From assembly GCA_037447605.1 (NCBI GenBank), contig CM074813.1, forward strand, positions 2,251,430 to 2,278,929: DNA of 27,500 bases, read 5' to 3'. Of the stretch, positions 1 to 10,000 are shown piece after piece (position 1 is the stretch's first letter; each line of letters opens with the position of its first letter). The position numbers and the translations under genes are program-made. The notes under the pieces were generated by a model, which saw only the letters and a program-made list of their open reading frames with translations, ran no database searches and was not told where the DNA came from. This stretch comes from Zygnema circumcarinatum. Its lineage: Eukaryota > Streptophyta > Zygnematophyceae > Zygnematales > Zygnemataceae.

Positions 1-76
1 CCATCCAATTACTGAAAAATCAGACTCGACGGTAGAAGTGTTGGGAAATGATGAAGCAAGGTCTCCACAAAATTCT

Positions 77-222
77 CGTCCGTACGTGCACGGTTTCGTC
101 CGTACAGTCCATATTTACGTGTTTTTACAAAACCCAGTTAGGGGACAGTCCCCTATCTTAAGCCGAAATCCCCTATTTGAAGAGGCCTGCACATTACCAA
201 CTTTCAAAAGACCCGTCCGTAC
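77..222. repeat. Three copies of the 9-mer CGTCCGTAC
   Basis: The string CGTCCGTAC occurs at 77-85, 97-105 and 214-222. The first two copies are spaced exactly 20 bp apart and share a preceding T. Function is unknown. They could be transcription-factor sites or remnants of a small local duplication. Confidence 0.6.
139..155. repeat. 17-bp perfect palindrome TAGGGGACAGTCCCCTA
   Basis: The two 8-bp arms are perfect reverse complements around a single central A. The half-site CCCCTAT is repeated once more at about 170-176. Such a compact inverted repeat upstream of a gene is compatible with a dimeric DNA-binding protein site, but no factor is assigned. Confidence 0.6.
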
Positions 223-262
223 GAGTTCGCCGCGATCCTCAATCCGGCGGCTCGTCCACCGT

Positions 263-359
263 CACGTGGCGTAGGCCCATTGGCACTGGTGCCACGCGGC
301 ACATTCCCATTGATTTTATTAGACACGTGGCACGAGCCCATTGGCGAGTGTCGCCACGC
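263..359 (+). promoter_or_regulatory. Duplicated G-box/CCAAT/inverted-repeat module
   Basis: Two imperfect copies, 263-297 and 324-359, share one order of elements. Each begins CACGTGGC (G-box), has four variable bases, then GCCCATTGGC (reverse CCAAT box), a short inverted repeat, and ends CCACGC. The inverted repeats differ in sequence but keep their symmetry: TGGCAC/GTGCCA at 281-294 and TGGCGA/TCGCCA at 342-356. bZIP/bHLH proteins bind G-boxes and NF-Y binds CCAAT in plants generally. That they act on MED12 is inferred from position only. Confidence 0.65.
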
Positions 360-375
360 TAACGGCCAGCATTCA

Positions 376-383
376 TGACGTCA
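376..383. promoter_or_regulatory. TGACGTCA bZIP-type palindrome
   Basis: A perfect 8-bp TGACGTCA lies 22 bp before a CACGTG at 405-410. It matches the C-box/CRE core recognised by plant bZIP factors. Its role here is inferred. Confidence 0.45.
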
Positions 384-605
384 GTTGCTTACGCAGGCTC
401 CATACACGTGACAATCGGCTATTGGTTCAAGCATCGTCAACGGGTCAATCCTCTCGATCTGGTCGCCCCCATTTGGATCCACCCCGGAGCGCCGACTTTA
501 TCCGCTCAGATTTTAATTCCACTGGATTTCCATGGGGCTGCTTGATGATTCGTTTATACGGGCACGTGGATCAAGAAAAGTTGATGTGAAGTGTGGATCC
601 GTTCT

Positions 606-616
606 GGGTTAGGGTT
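606..616 (+). promoter_or_regulatory. Telo-box-like GGGTTAGGGTT
   Basis: The run resembles the plant telo-box (AAACCCTAA read on the other strand), an element common near starts of genes for ribosome and RNA metabolism. A second example, TTAGGGTTT, is at 880-888, closer to the MED12 start. Confidence 0.4.
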
Positions 617-690
617 GGCGCATTGGCGCTCGCTGCAAGTGGGCGAGGACGCGGGCGTTATGAGGGCGCCGCGGGGCGGGCGGGCAGGCG

Positions 691-733
691 GAGGGAGAGG
701 GAGTGGGAGAGGGAGAGGGAGAGGGGAGAGGGG
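691..733 (+). repeat. GA-rich (GGGAGA)n tract
   Basis: A purine-only microsatellite-like run of GGGAGA-type units lies upstream of MED12, interrupted only by one GTG. GA tracts near plant transcription starts can bind BBR/BPC proteins and exclude nucleosomes. Whether this one does so is not shown by the sequence. Confidence 0.7.
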
Positions 734-916
734 CTAAGGCGCCAGCTGTCTCAGAAAATGCGCTCGGCCATGGTGCCGTCCTGAACCCTCTCAAGCTGTC
801 GCTGTCCACCTGCGCTGAACCCTGAGCCCCCCGCAGCAGAGTGACTGGAGACTGGCGGGAAAGACGCCTTGTCGATTTTTTAGGGTTTGGAAGTAGTGGC
901 CGCGGAGCGCTTGAAA

Positions 917-997
917 ATGCTGGCGCATTTGGGGGACGCTGCCACGTGCCGATATTGCTGGAGGGAAGGTGGTGCCGGCATGGCCGGTCCCTTGTGA
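917..997 (+). other. Upstream ORF before MED12 (26 codons)
   Basis: An ATG at 917 opens a 26-codon frame ending in TGA at 995-997, which is 48 nt before the MED12 start codon. A second, 8-codon ORF lies at 758-784. They matter only if the mRNA starts upstream of them, which is unknown. If transcribed, they could reduce initiation at the main ATG. Confidence 0.3.
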
Positions 998-1045
998 GGT
1001 CGCAGGGAAGGGTCTTGGAAAGGGGGTGCTGGTGGGAGAGCAGCC

Positions 1046-4000
1046 ATGGCACGATTCGCTGGCAGCGTGCCAGGTGGCAGCCTGAGGGACGGTCGCGGAC
1101 CTGACGCTCATGCTAACTTTTCTCGGTGAGGAGCTTTTTACTCTACTTTCCCTTCTGGCCTTTGCCCTCTTTGTTTTTATTTACCTTCCCTTCTGGAGTC
1201 CCTCCGGGTTTCATGCACATTCATACGGCATGAGGCTCCATAGGGAGTTTCGTGTACCTCTTTTGCTCCCAGTTTCTAGTTAGGGTGACCCAAATATGAG
1301 ATAAGTTCTAGACAGCATTTCGACTACACTCTCCCTTCCAAACCTGCACTGTTCAGATTATGTTTCACAGGAATCACTGCAGACATGGATTGAAACTCAG
1401 AGATTCTCTTCGATTGACCTTTAGGGAAAGCTTTGCTGATCTCCTCTTTAAGCTTCCAGCAAAGGGAAAAGACTTGTAGGATGCATACTATTTCGTGAAG
1501 TTTATTGCATTGAAAACTAGACTTGCTCTGGGGAAAGTAAGAAGATCTGAAGCGCTTTTTGGAGGAAACGAGTCTCCTTTATCTCATGCTGGTATACCTG
1601 TTTCTACTTTCCATTACAATATTTTCTACAGGCATCGGAGTACGCTCTCACCTAAGCCCCTACGGGCCTCCATGATGTTGAATGCGTAGCGTTTGAGAAG
1701 AAACGGCCGTGTTTGAAGATCAAGGGAATGCTTGCTCAATCTGTTTAATTCTCCTTCCCTTCCATCCTTTTCCTTAACCCGAGTCTCGCTGTTAAATGTA
1801 GGAGGACGGCGGCTGTGGTGCCCTTCAAGCTGACCTGTGACCATGAATCTCTCAGCAGCAGGTGAGTCGTCTTTGTCCGAGTTTCTTTTCTCGCCAAATC
1901 CACCGCAGTCGTGTTCTGCATCGATGGTATCCATTGGCAAACACCATTAAACAGCCAATTCCTAGGTGCAACCCCTAATATTCGCAAAGGGAAGGCCTAC
2001 AAGCTCCATCATGCAGCGTGCCACCTGGCAGCTGAGACAGGAAGTGCTGAGGAAGCAGGAAAGATGTAGTACCGAAGGTCAACCCCTCTGGTTTATGACA
2101 CTGTGGATAGGTCGTCCGTGTTGGATAGAGATCTGTAGTGTTGAGGATGGGTTTTCACTTCAGCCACCTGTGATAAGTTGGAACCTGTAGACTTTTTTCC
2201 TTAGATATTGTCCAACCATTGCCCATTTTGATGTCTTGACATCTATGTCAGGAGATTGCAAATTCAGACAAGATGGTCCGGCAATTTCCATATCAAGTGA
2301 AGTATTTCCATTTCAAGTATAAAACTAGCTTCCTAGCGTTGTTTAGCTCCCTAAACATGCTGGAGCTGTTCCTATAGGCCCTGTTCAATTGATTTCTCCC
2401 AAGGGAATGCGTTGAAGATTTCACATGGAGGTACCTTGCTGCTGCAATTCATAATGATGACTAAAGGACTCTTTATGTGTGGGGGCTTCAGGTTGGGCCC
2501 CCCTGACTTCTATCCCCCAACTGCTGATGACGAGGAGGAGATTATCAGCAGAAGCACTATACAAATGGGGTATAAGGAATCTGTGGAAGGCATTGAGGTG
2601 GGCAAGTACTTCTACAGTTACATTGTCATTTCAATCGTTGCAGAACTGAGGGTATTCAGAAACGAATAGTCCATAATTGACTAACAGCCTGTATTCTCTG
2701 TTCGTATTGAGAACTCGGCTGCTCAGAAAGCTTGTCTACAAGAGCCCAACGAATTATGTGTTTTTTGCCATAGGTCAGGAGAAGAAGTTCAGGATGTGCA
2801 CTCCCGTTGTATAATCTTTTTGTTTGAGCTATTGTGACAAGCTTGAAGTAGTGTAATGATCTTCAAAGCCAATGCTTAACAAGTACCTGGAAATATCGCC
2901 GAGAAGGTCTGCCGAATTGGGAAAATATGTTTTCTCTAGGATGGAACGGCAGTCGCAGTGAAGATAATCAGTGTTCCTTTGGGAGTGCAGGAATCCAAAG
3001 AAGTGGGATACACGCTGGTCAGCCCGTCGCAGCAGTGGAGCAAACCGATTGTGGCACGGCATCGGGATGTGAGTCCATGCTGTTGACATTTCAGTATAGA
3101 TGTGTTGGGTGTGCATGTACCCATCTTGTGCCGCATGAAGGCACCCGCACTGAAGAGAAGCAGGCCGAGCTGGCCAACCTGCAATGGTGTCAGATCTAGA
3201 AGTGTAGGAAGGTTGAGGTGGTAGGAGAGAATGGGAGAGGGAAGGAAATGAGAAAGGAGAGGGAGAAGAGAGGAGAGAGATGAGAGGAGATGAACCAAGA
3301 AGATATCCAAGGAATGATTAGTGCAAAGGAAAAGCTATTCCTACGGAATCATTTTCACTCTCTGGGACGGGGATCATAATGCATTTTAGCATCTGTCGGT
3401 TGTCATGTTGTCTATGGTCGATTACAGGACTCAAAGGAGGCCCTCATTTATCCAATAGCCTTGATTGGAGGAGAGCTGATAATGTCCAAATCGCGATTTA
3501 TGCCAAGAGATTTATTGCTTGGCTTTGGTGGAGTCGCGATATGTGAAGGTTGACGGACATTTGAACCGGGTATGGGGACGCTTCGTTTGTGGGGGGAGGG
3601 CTTCAGGTTATACGCAAAAAGCTACGAGCGCTAAATAATGCTCTCACTCGTAAACGGAAGGTGCGGACTTGAACAGATGGTATTGTTATCACTGTTTTTC
3701 ATGTCTTTTGGTTTGCTTCCTTCTTTACACTTTTGGTACTAGGTTTAATTCTTACCTTTGTCCAGGTGGGCACCGCTTAGTTATTCCAGATTTAAATTAA
3801 ACTACTCGAGGGCTTCCGTTTGTGGGTATTTCAATGGGCTGCAGGCAGGGCAAGTATATGGGGTGCCCCTTACGGGTCCACTGCTCGGGAAGCTTGGACT
3901 TTACCCCGAGCAGAAAACGTTCGGAGAGGAGTTCAGGCGCAAGTGGATGGAAGTACGTGAGGGAGGAGAAGCAAGCGAAAGAAAGAAAAGCGGTCGATTT

Positions 4001-7000
4001 CTTTGTTTGCATGGAATGATATCTCCAAACTCAAAAAAGAAAGTAGCAAATGAAGGGTCTTCTCTGTTTTTTCTGTTGTGAAATTCGGATTTTGGAAGTT
4101 TTTTCGCGCCAAACCAGCCTCTTACCCCATTTTATCCAACTGATACAAGAAAAGGGGGGTATGCAGGACCTTGCTGGACGAAAGAGGCTTAGAGTGTTGG
4201 GAGAATCCGTCCCACATGGGTTCATCCGCAAAACTCTGTTTGAGGCTCTAATTCGTTATAATGTTCCTCTATTGCGTGCCACTTGGTACATAAGAACTAT
4301 CTATCTTAACATGGTACTATACGTCTCACTTTCCCTCTTGTTGGGCTTTGATCCTGTAGATGCAACCTGAAGTTTCTGCTTTATTTACCGCGCTACCTGA
4401 GTCCATTTGCCCAAACTATCGATTTTGGACAATGAGATTAAGGGACGAAGGATGGAAAGCTGTGTCACACAATGTTCTAGATTCTGATCTTCAGAGAGTA
4501 GGGCAAGACATCTGTAGATGCAGAGCAGAATTATCGATCTGAGTTGTTGTCCTTTTAACAGGGAGTGATTTCGAATTGAAAATTAAAGAGGCATTGCACA
4601 ATAGGCTTATGGATGGCTTAATCATTGATGCATATGTTGTGCAGTGGACGCAGACGCGCCCTATGGGCCAAAATGCAGCGGGAGACAATTCTGCTGCAAG
4701 ACGCCATGAGCGATGGAAATTGGATCTTCTGCAATATGCGGAAAGTCTGCTTAATAATCTTTGCCGAAGCAGCAATGTTAGTAGCAATGCGGGAGGGGTA
4801 AGGGAGCAAGGACTGCAGCCGGGGGGAACGGAAGCTTCAAATGTAAGCTCTGGAGAGGGAGGTGGGAGCGAAGGGACAAAATCGGAGGCAGCAACGAAGT
4901 GGAGTTATCTGCTAAGGCTTGCTTTGTGGCACTGCTCAGAAGGGCTGCTGCAACGCCCACAGCTGCTGGAGTGGGCAATTGCCCAAGTTCAGGTATGTTT
5001 TTCAGGAAACATGCTTGCATGTCTCGCATGAAATGCATTTCTATTTTACCTGCGTCATTCAACTCAAACTTTCCTTTGTCGGTCGTTCGTTTTCCTAGTT
5101 GGATTGTTTGTGGTCTTAACTTTTTTGGATGGGTTTTATGGAGATTGCAGGAGAGAAACTGTGTTGAGGCACTCGAATGCCTTCTCCCAATGTTGCAGCA
5201 GCTGACGTCATGCGCCACACTCTCCCAACGGACCACATGGAGCCTGACAGACCTCTGCCTGCATTGGCTTCGAATCTTGTGCCCAAGTGGTCACCTCACT
5301 GGAGAAAAGTTGCAAACCACAACTGAAGATAGGTTGCTTACTCCCTCCTTTTTCTCGTTGAGTAAGTCGGCTGCGCGTCCGAGTGGCTCAACATCAGCCG
5401 CCTCCCCGGGAGAAGCTGCTCCATCTTCCCGCCATGAAACATTGGCCGGATGCTTGGCAGAGCTGCTTCGTTTCCTTCTAGTGTCTACTCCTGACTCGTT
5501 TGTAGCTTACGACTGCTTCCCTCTTCCACACTGTGTCTGCTACCCAATAGGCCATGATTGTCCGGTTGTCCTCTCTGCAAACGCAGCAGCGGATGGAGAT
5601 GATGGCAGAGGGAGCAAAAGCATCGAAGCTGGAGTTCGAGCAAGTGAAGGAGAGACTTTGGGCGTGAGTGAGAGAGACGTGATTGGAGAGGATAGAGGGG
5701 GGTTGTTGGAAGGATCAGTTTGCTATGACAGACCTCCAACCGCACAGGAGAGAACTTCTTCAGAGCTTGCTGCTTCCATTAGTAGCCGAGCTGCTGCACT
5801 TGCAGCTGCGGTCAGTCCCGGAATTCTTCGAAGCAATGAAGGGCAGGCAGTGCAGTGTCTGGATAAAGCTTTTTTGCAGGGTGACGTGGCGTCTGCCTGC
5901 AAGTGCATTTTTGATGATGCCTTCTGTTGTGCAATTCGAATGGGGCTGAAGCCGCAGGAGGAACTCGCTATGTCAGGCTACCACACCGCACTGTCTGGCG
6001 AAATGCAACTGAACTACATTGCAGTGCAATTTTTATGCGAATGGGCCGTTTGTGATTTTCGCAACTGCCTTTACGATGACAATGATGAGTCGAAGAAAGG
6101 GGAGGTGGCAACTTCAGACTGGCCACGGGTATATATGGCTGTTTCAATCCTGCGTTACAGGATCAGAGAGATGGCAAAAGTCTCTAGTCTATCCACAGGA
6201 GAAGGTGAAGGTAAAGGAGTAGCCGGCACAAGTAAGGTGAGAATCATGAACAAGACCGAACGGGGGGCAGCGATCGGAGAGGATGCACCTGGACTCATTC
6301 ATGCACTACTTTCTCGGTGGCTAGATGCCCATCTTTTGCGAGGCAGACCTAGGGATGAGCGGTTGAGACAGCTTTTGGCTGAGCTTGTGAGAGAGGGAAT
6401 TTTTTGGCCGGAGGTTTACCTCGGTCAGCAGGTGGCAGATGGGGTGCTGGACGGTCGCCAAACAGCAGAACAGAGGAGAAGGGCAGTCCAACATCGGATT
6501 TGTTTGCGGCATCTCCCGCCCCCCCCTTATCTTGCTGACTTCGTTGATCCCATTCCGGGAGTATCTGAAACATCTTGGATAGATGTTGGGGGGCAAGGAG
6601 GAGGTGGGGCAGCAACACTTTTAAAAACTGTTCGGGAAGGTGTGAGAACAGACTCTTTGAATTGGGGGGAGGGAAGGAGTGAAAAATTGGCAGCATTGGG
6701 ACAGGGTTTAACCAGATGCTCAAAAAAGAGAATGCCAGATATTGCATTACAGGAATTTGCAAGGCAATTTGAGAATGAGCGCCACTTGGCATTGTATGGA
6801 ACTGCACACAAGCGACGGAGGGTCGCTTCTTGGAGTGAACAAAATGATGAGAGTGGCAGAGGAAATGCAATTGCCGATGAAGAAGGAAATGTAATGATAA
6901 GCTCGCCATCTGTCCCTAACCAAGGCTCAGCAGGTTTGGTAGACAGAGAAGGAGGGGATGAGACTGCTGAACCATTTGGTGCATCTTGGAGGGATAATGT

Positions 7001-10000
7001 AAGTTCCAAAAAAGAAAAGGGAAAGAATGGTGGCTGCCGGGGAAAGCAGAAGGGACAGTTGACACCCTTGATTCAAGAGATATGTGAAGTTTTGTTGCTG
7101 CCTGAAGCCTGCTGGTTTGGAGTTAAAGCGGACAGACAAGGAGCTGAAAGCGGTATCGCGATAGAAAGAGACCACCGAGAAATGGTTAACCTTACGAAAT
7201 GCGCACGAGTACAGGCATCCTTTACAGAAGAACGGATGCCCGATGCAATGGCTGGTAAGGATGGTCTGTGTGAAGAAGATAATGAGGAAGACGAAACATG
7301 GTGGATGAGGAGAGGGCAGCAGGAGGGACAGGGTGGAAAGGGGGTGCAAGATATTGAGTCTCAAGAAAAGGTCGCCTTCACACCTATTCTCTGCTCCACA
7401 ATACCAGAAAGGGTGGAGATTGGGGAAATTGGCAAAAGTGACGAAAGGACTGCATCTCCGTTGAGTGTTCTCCATGCGATGCACCAAACTGCAGTACTGT
7501 CTGCAGAGAGTGGACCTCCTTCTCAGGAAAGGAGGGCGTCTGAACCCGACCATTCTGGCAGGGTTTCTGCTGAGATTGGAAAAGGAATACAGAAGCTGAG
7601 GATTCGTGATCGGAGACGCTTGGCTAGATGGGTTGACTGGGCGGTTCGAACTGCTCTTTCTTCTGTCGATGGAGTTTCCACCATTGAAGCTGCAGGCGAG
7701 ATGGAGCAGGTTGAAGGTTTGGTGTCTGTATTAGATGGTGAAAGCTTGCAGACTGCGGTTGGTCCAAGGAGTTCGGAAGTTGGAGGGGCACTCGGAGAGG
7801 CTTCAGCAAAGTATGGCAGAGTCAATGGAAGGCTGGGACTGAAGGGAAAGGCTACAACTGGACGTAATATCCTTCCCGAAACGTTCGTTAAAGGAAAGCT
7901 GACGGGAGTGGATGTTAGGTTGACGGGTGAGAGAGCAGGGGGGGAAGTCTCTTCAAGGCTCCCGCCTCGCTCCCCCACACTTACAGCCGAAGCAGTTGAA
8001 GTTAATGAGCGAGAAGAGTGGAGATTGTGGGATGAACAGCTTTCCTGGGTGATATACGTGTTGGATACTACAGGGGATTTTCGGACTCTGGTCGAACTGC
8101 TGCTCTTTTTGCTTCCGATAGCGGCTTCTTCTCATTCTGCCGGATGTGGAGGGAAGCTGAGAGAGCGTGGGGGCGAGGTTGCTGCCAAAGCGGGAGGCAG
8201 GTGCTTGGTTGGTGAACCAATGATACTATCCTGCCTGAGAAGGTGAGACGAATGCACTGCCAAAGTCAGAAATGGGAGAACTGTCAAGTTTTTGTCGCTG
8301 TGGGTGTACTACGGGCGTTTGCATTCGAGCTTCTTTCATTCCTCTATTCGGCTATTTTAATTTTGAGGAATTTTCCGATGTTACCAATTCGTGTATCTTC
8401 GATGGTCTCTATATAGCTCTTTCTGAAGTTTAGAGTGCTTGCCAGCCATTGAATGTGACTAAAGTCCATGGAAGCAACTAACAAATGTCAATTAAAACTG
8501 GTGCAGGTACGAGAGCTTTGTGGCAGCCATGGATATGGTGCCGCAAGCACTGTCTGCTGCTATGCAAGCAGCTGCAAATACCTTCTCTGCAGGGAGCAGT
8601 ACTCCGATAGGGTTGTTTGTCTATATCAAAGAGCTGCTTGCTCGCTATGGGAACCTTCGGCCCGTACAGTTGTGGGAGAAAGAATGGCGTGGAAAGTATG
8701 GGGCGCGCCTTGCAGCTGAGTTCGATGCTGTGAAAAGTGGAGAGGGAGAAAGGGTGAATAAAGCTCTTGTTGGAGAAGAAGGGAGGGACAGTGCCAATCT
8801 TGGGGTCACTAAAGGCAACAAAGTAGCCGTAACAATGAGAGAGGTGATTCATCGAGCCTTGAATGAAGCCGTTCTTAGCGTAGCCATGGCGGGAAGAGCA
8901 AAACCTGCTCACAAAAGGGTGGCTGGTGAAGAAAGCAGGGGTGGTCAAGGGGGGCTTCCGACTGGAAAAGTGGGGACTGAGGAAATTGGAGGGGAAAAGC
9001 TGGAAGCTGTTTCCGCAGCAAGGGAGAGGCATCGGGCTGAGGGAGTGTGGCGATCGTGTGATGTTTATGTTGAAGCAGAGAAGGCGGCAGCAGCCCTTAT
9101 GGAAGCCATAAAACAGGTGCAGACTGGGGCGGGTGGGAATTCAACAGAGGCTTCATCTCTGACAGCAGCTGCTGTTGCATTGGTGGGAAGCACAGTGAAC
9201 TCCACAATAAGTGTCCTGGAAACACTGCGGGCGGATGGAGACACAGGAGAGGAGGGGCCGGGAGTAGCGAGAGAGGCAAGCGAAGGCCATGGCCTTAAAC
9301 AGACGTCGTCAGGAAAGAGTGGGAGTGCACAAGCCTCTACAGGACACCACTCAGCAATTGTCAGTTCCACTGCTGGAGAGTGTGGTAGATTAGTCTTAGG
9401 AATGCATTGGCATTGTTGGCGTAAGGTGAGAGAGCGCCTTGGAAAGGCACAGTGTCGGTCGTTTGATGCTGCTGTGATTGGTGAGGCAGCAGCTGTAGTT
9501 CAAGGCAGCGTAGGACTGCCTGCAGGCAATGGGAGGCAGCCTTTGCAGTTGTTCCGTATGTCCCCTGAGACACCGGAGCTCAGCTCTGCTTTGGCAGGGG
9601 AAGTGGGGTCTCCCCCTCCTACTACGGCGGGAGGGGGGGGAGGGAGTACTGCCGCTGCATCAGTTGGGGCAGCCCTTGTTGCGGGAGGAATTGTGTTGGG
9701 ACTTGCAAGTTTAGAATCAACATTAGAGCACCTCAAACTTACGGAAGGCCTACGTGAGTTAAAGGTGGGGTTTGAGGGAGGTGGTGCAACTGGAGAGAGG
9801 AACAATGCTGGAGGGACAACTCTGAACTCGGGTGGAGTGGGCCATACTGTGGAGAGTGTGTCAGGAGCATCTTCAGAAGCGTGTCTCTTTTGGTTTCGTG
9901 CGCTGCTGACAGAGGGGAGAGGAGTGGGAGACGGACTCTTCCAAGCCCTTATGGGTCCTGCGAATTCACTCGCTTTGAGCCGGCTTCAGCGAACCATGCC

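Larger units (their letters stand above)
1..1045 (+). promoter_or_regulatory. Upstream region and leader of MED12
   Basis: No convincing gene lies here. The longest open frames on either strand are proline/arginine- or glycine-rich by-products of base composition. The stretch is rich in plant cis-elements: CACGTG cores at 264-ish, 324-329, 405-410, 563-568 and 943-948, a palindromic TGACGTCA (bZIP type) at 376-383, several ATTGG (reverse CCAAT) boxes, telo-box-like runs at 606-616 and 880-888, and a GA-rich tract at 691-733. The transcription start is not visible. The GA tract and the second telo-box would suit a core promoter or 5' leader, which is inference. The MED12 start codon at 1046 has a purine at -3 and G at +4. 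Confidence 0.7.

Noticed and set aside
609-1111. Minus-strand open frames of 106-147 codons opposite the MED12 leader
   Set aside because: Pro/Ser/Arg-rich products mirror the G/C- and GA-rich composition. No family resemblance is visible, and they overlap the MED12 first exon.
2778-2830. Possible MED12 exon after gccatag at 2775
   Set aside because: It hits a stop in the required phase, whereas the exon at 2940-3068 is in phase on both sides and leads to SKP-like conserved residues.
4360-4542. A possible extra MED12 exon starting ATGCAACCTG after ctgtag
   Set aside because: No donor restores phase well, and direct splicing of 4313 to 4645 gives a phase-0 join matching the family (YLN followed by a polar linker).
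6349-7009. Long minus-strand open frames inside MED12 exon 9
   Set aside because: They are antisense shadows of a continuous conserved coding exon. They are Ser/Pro/Leu-rich with no domain.
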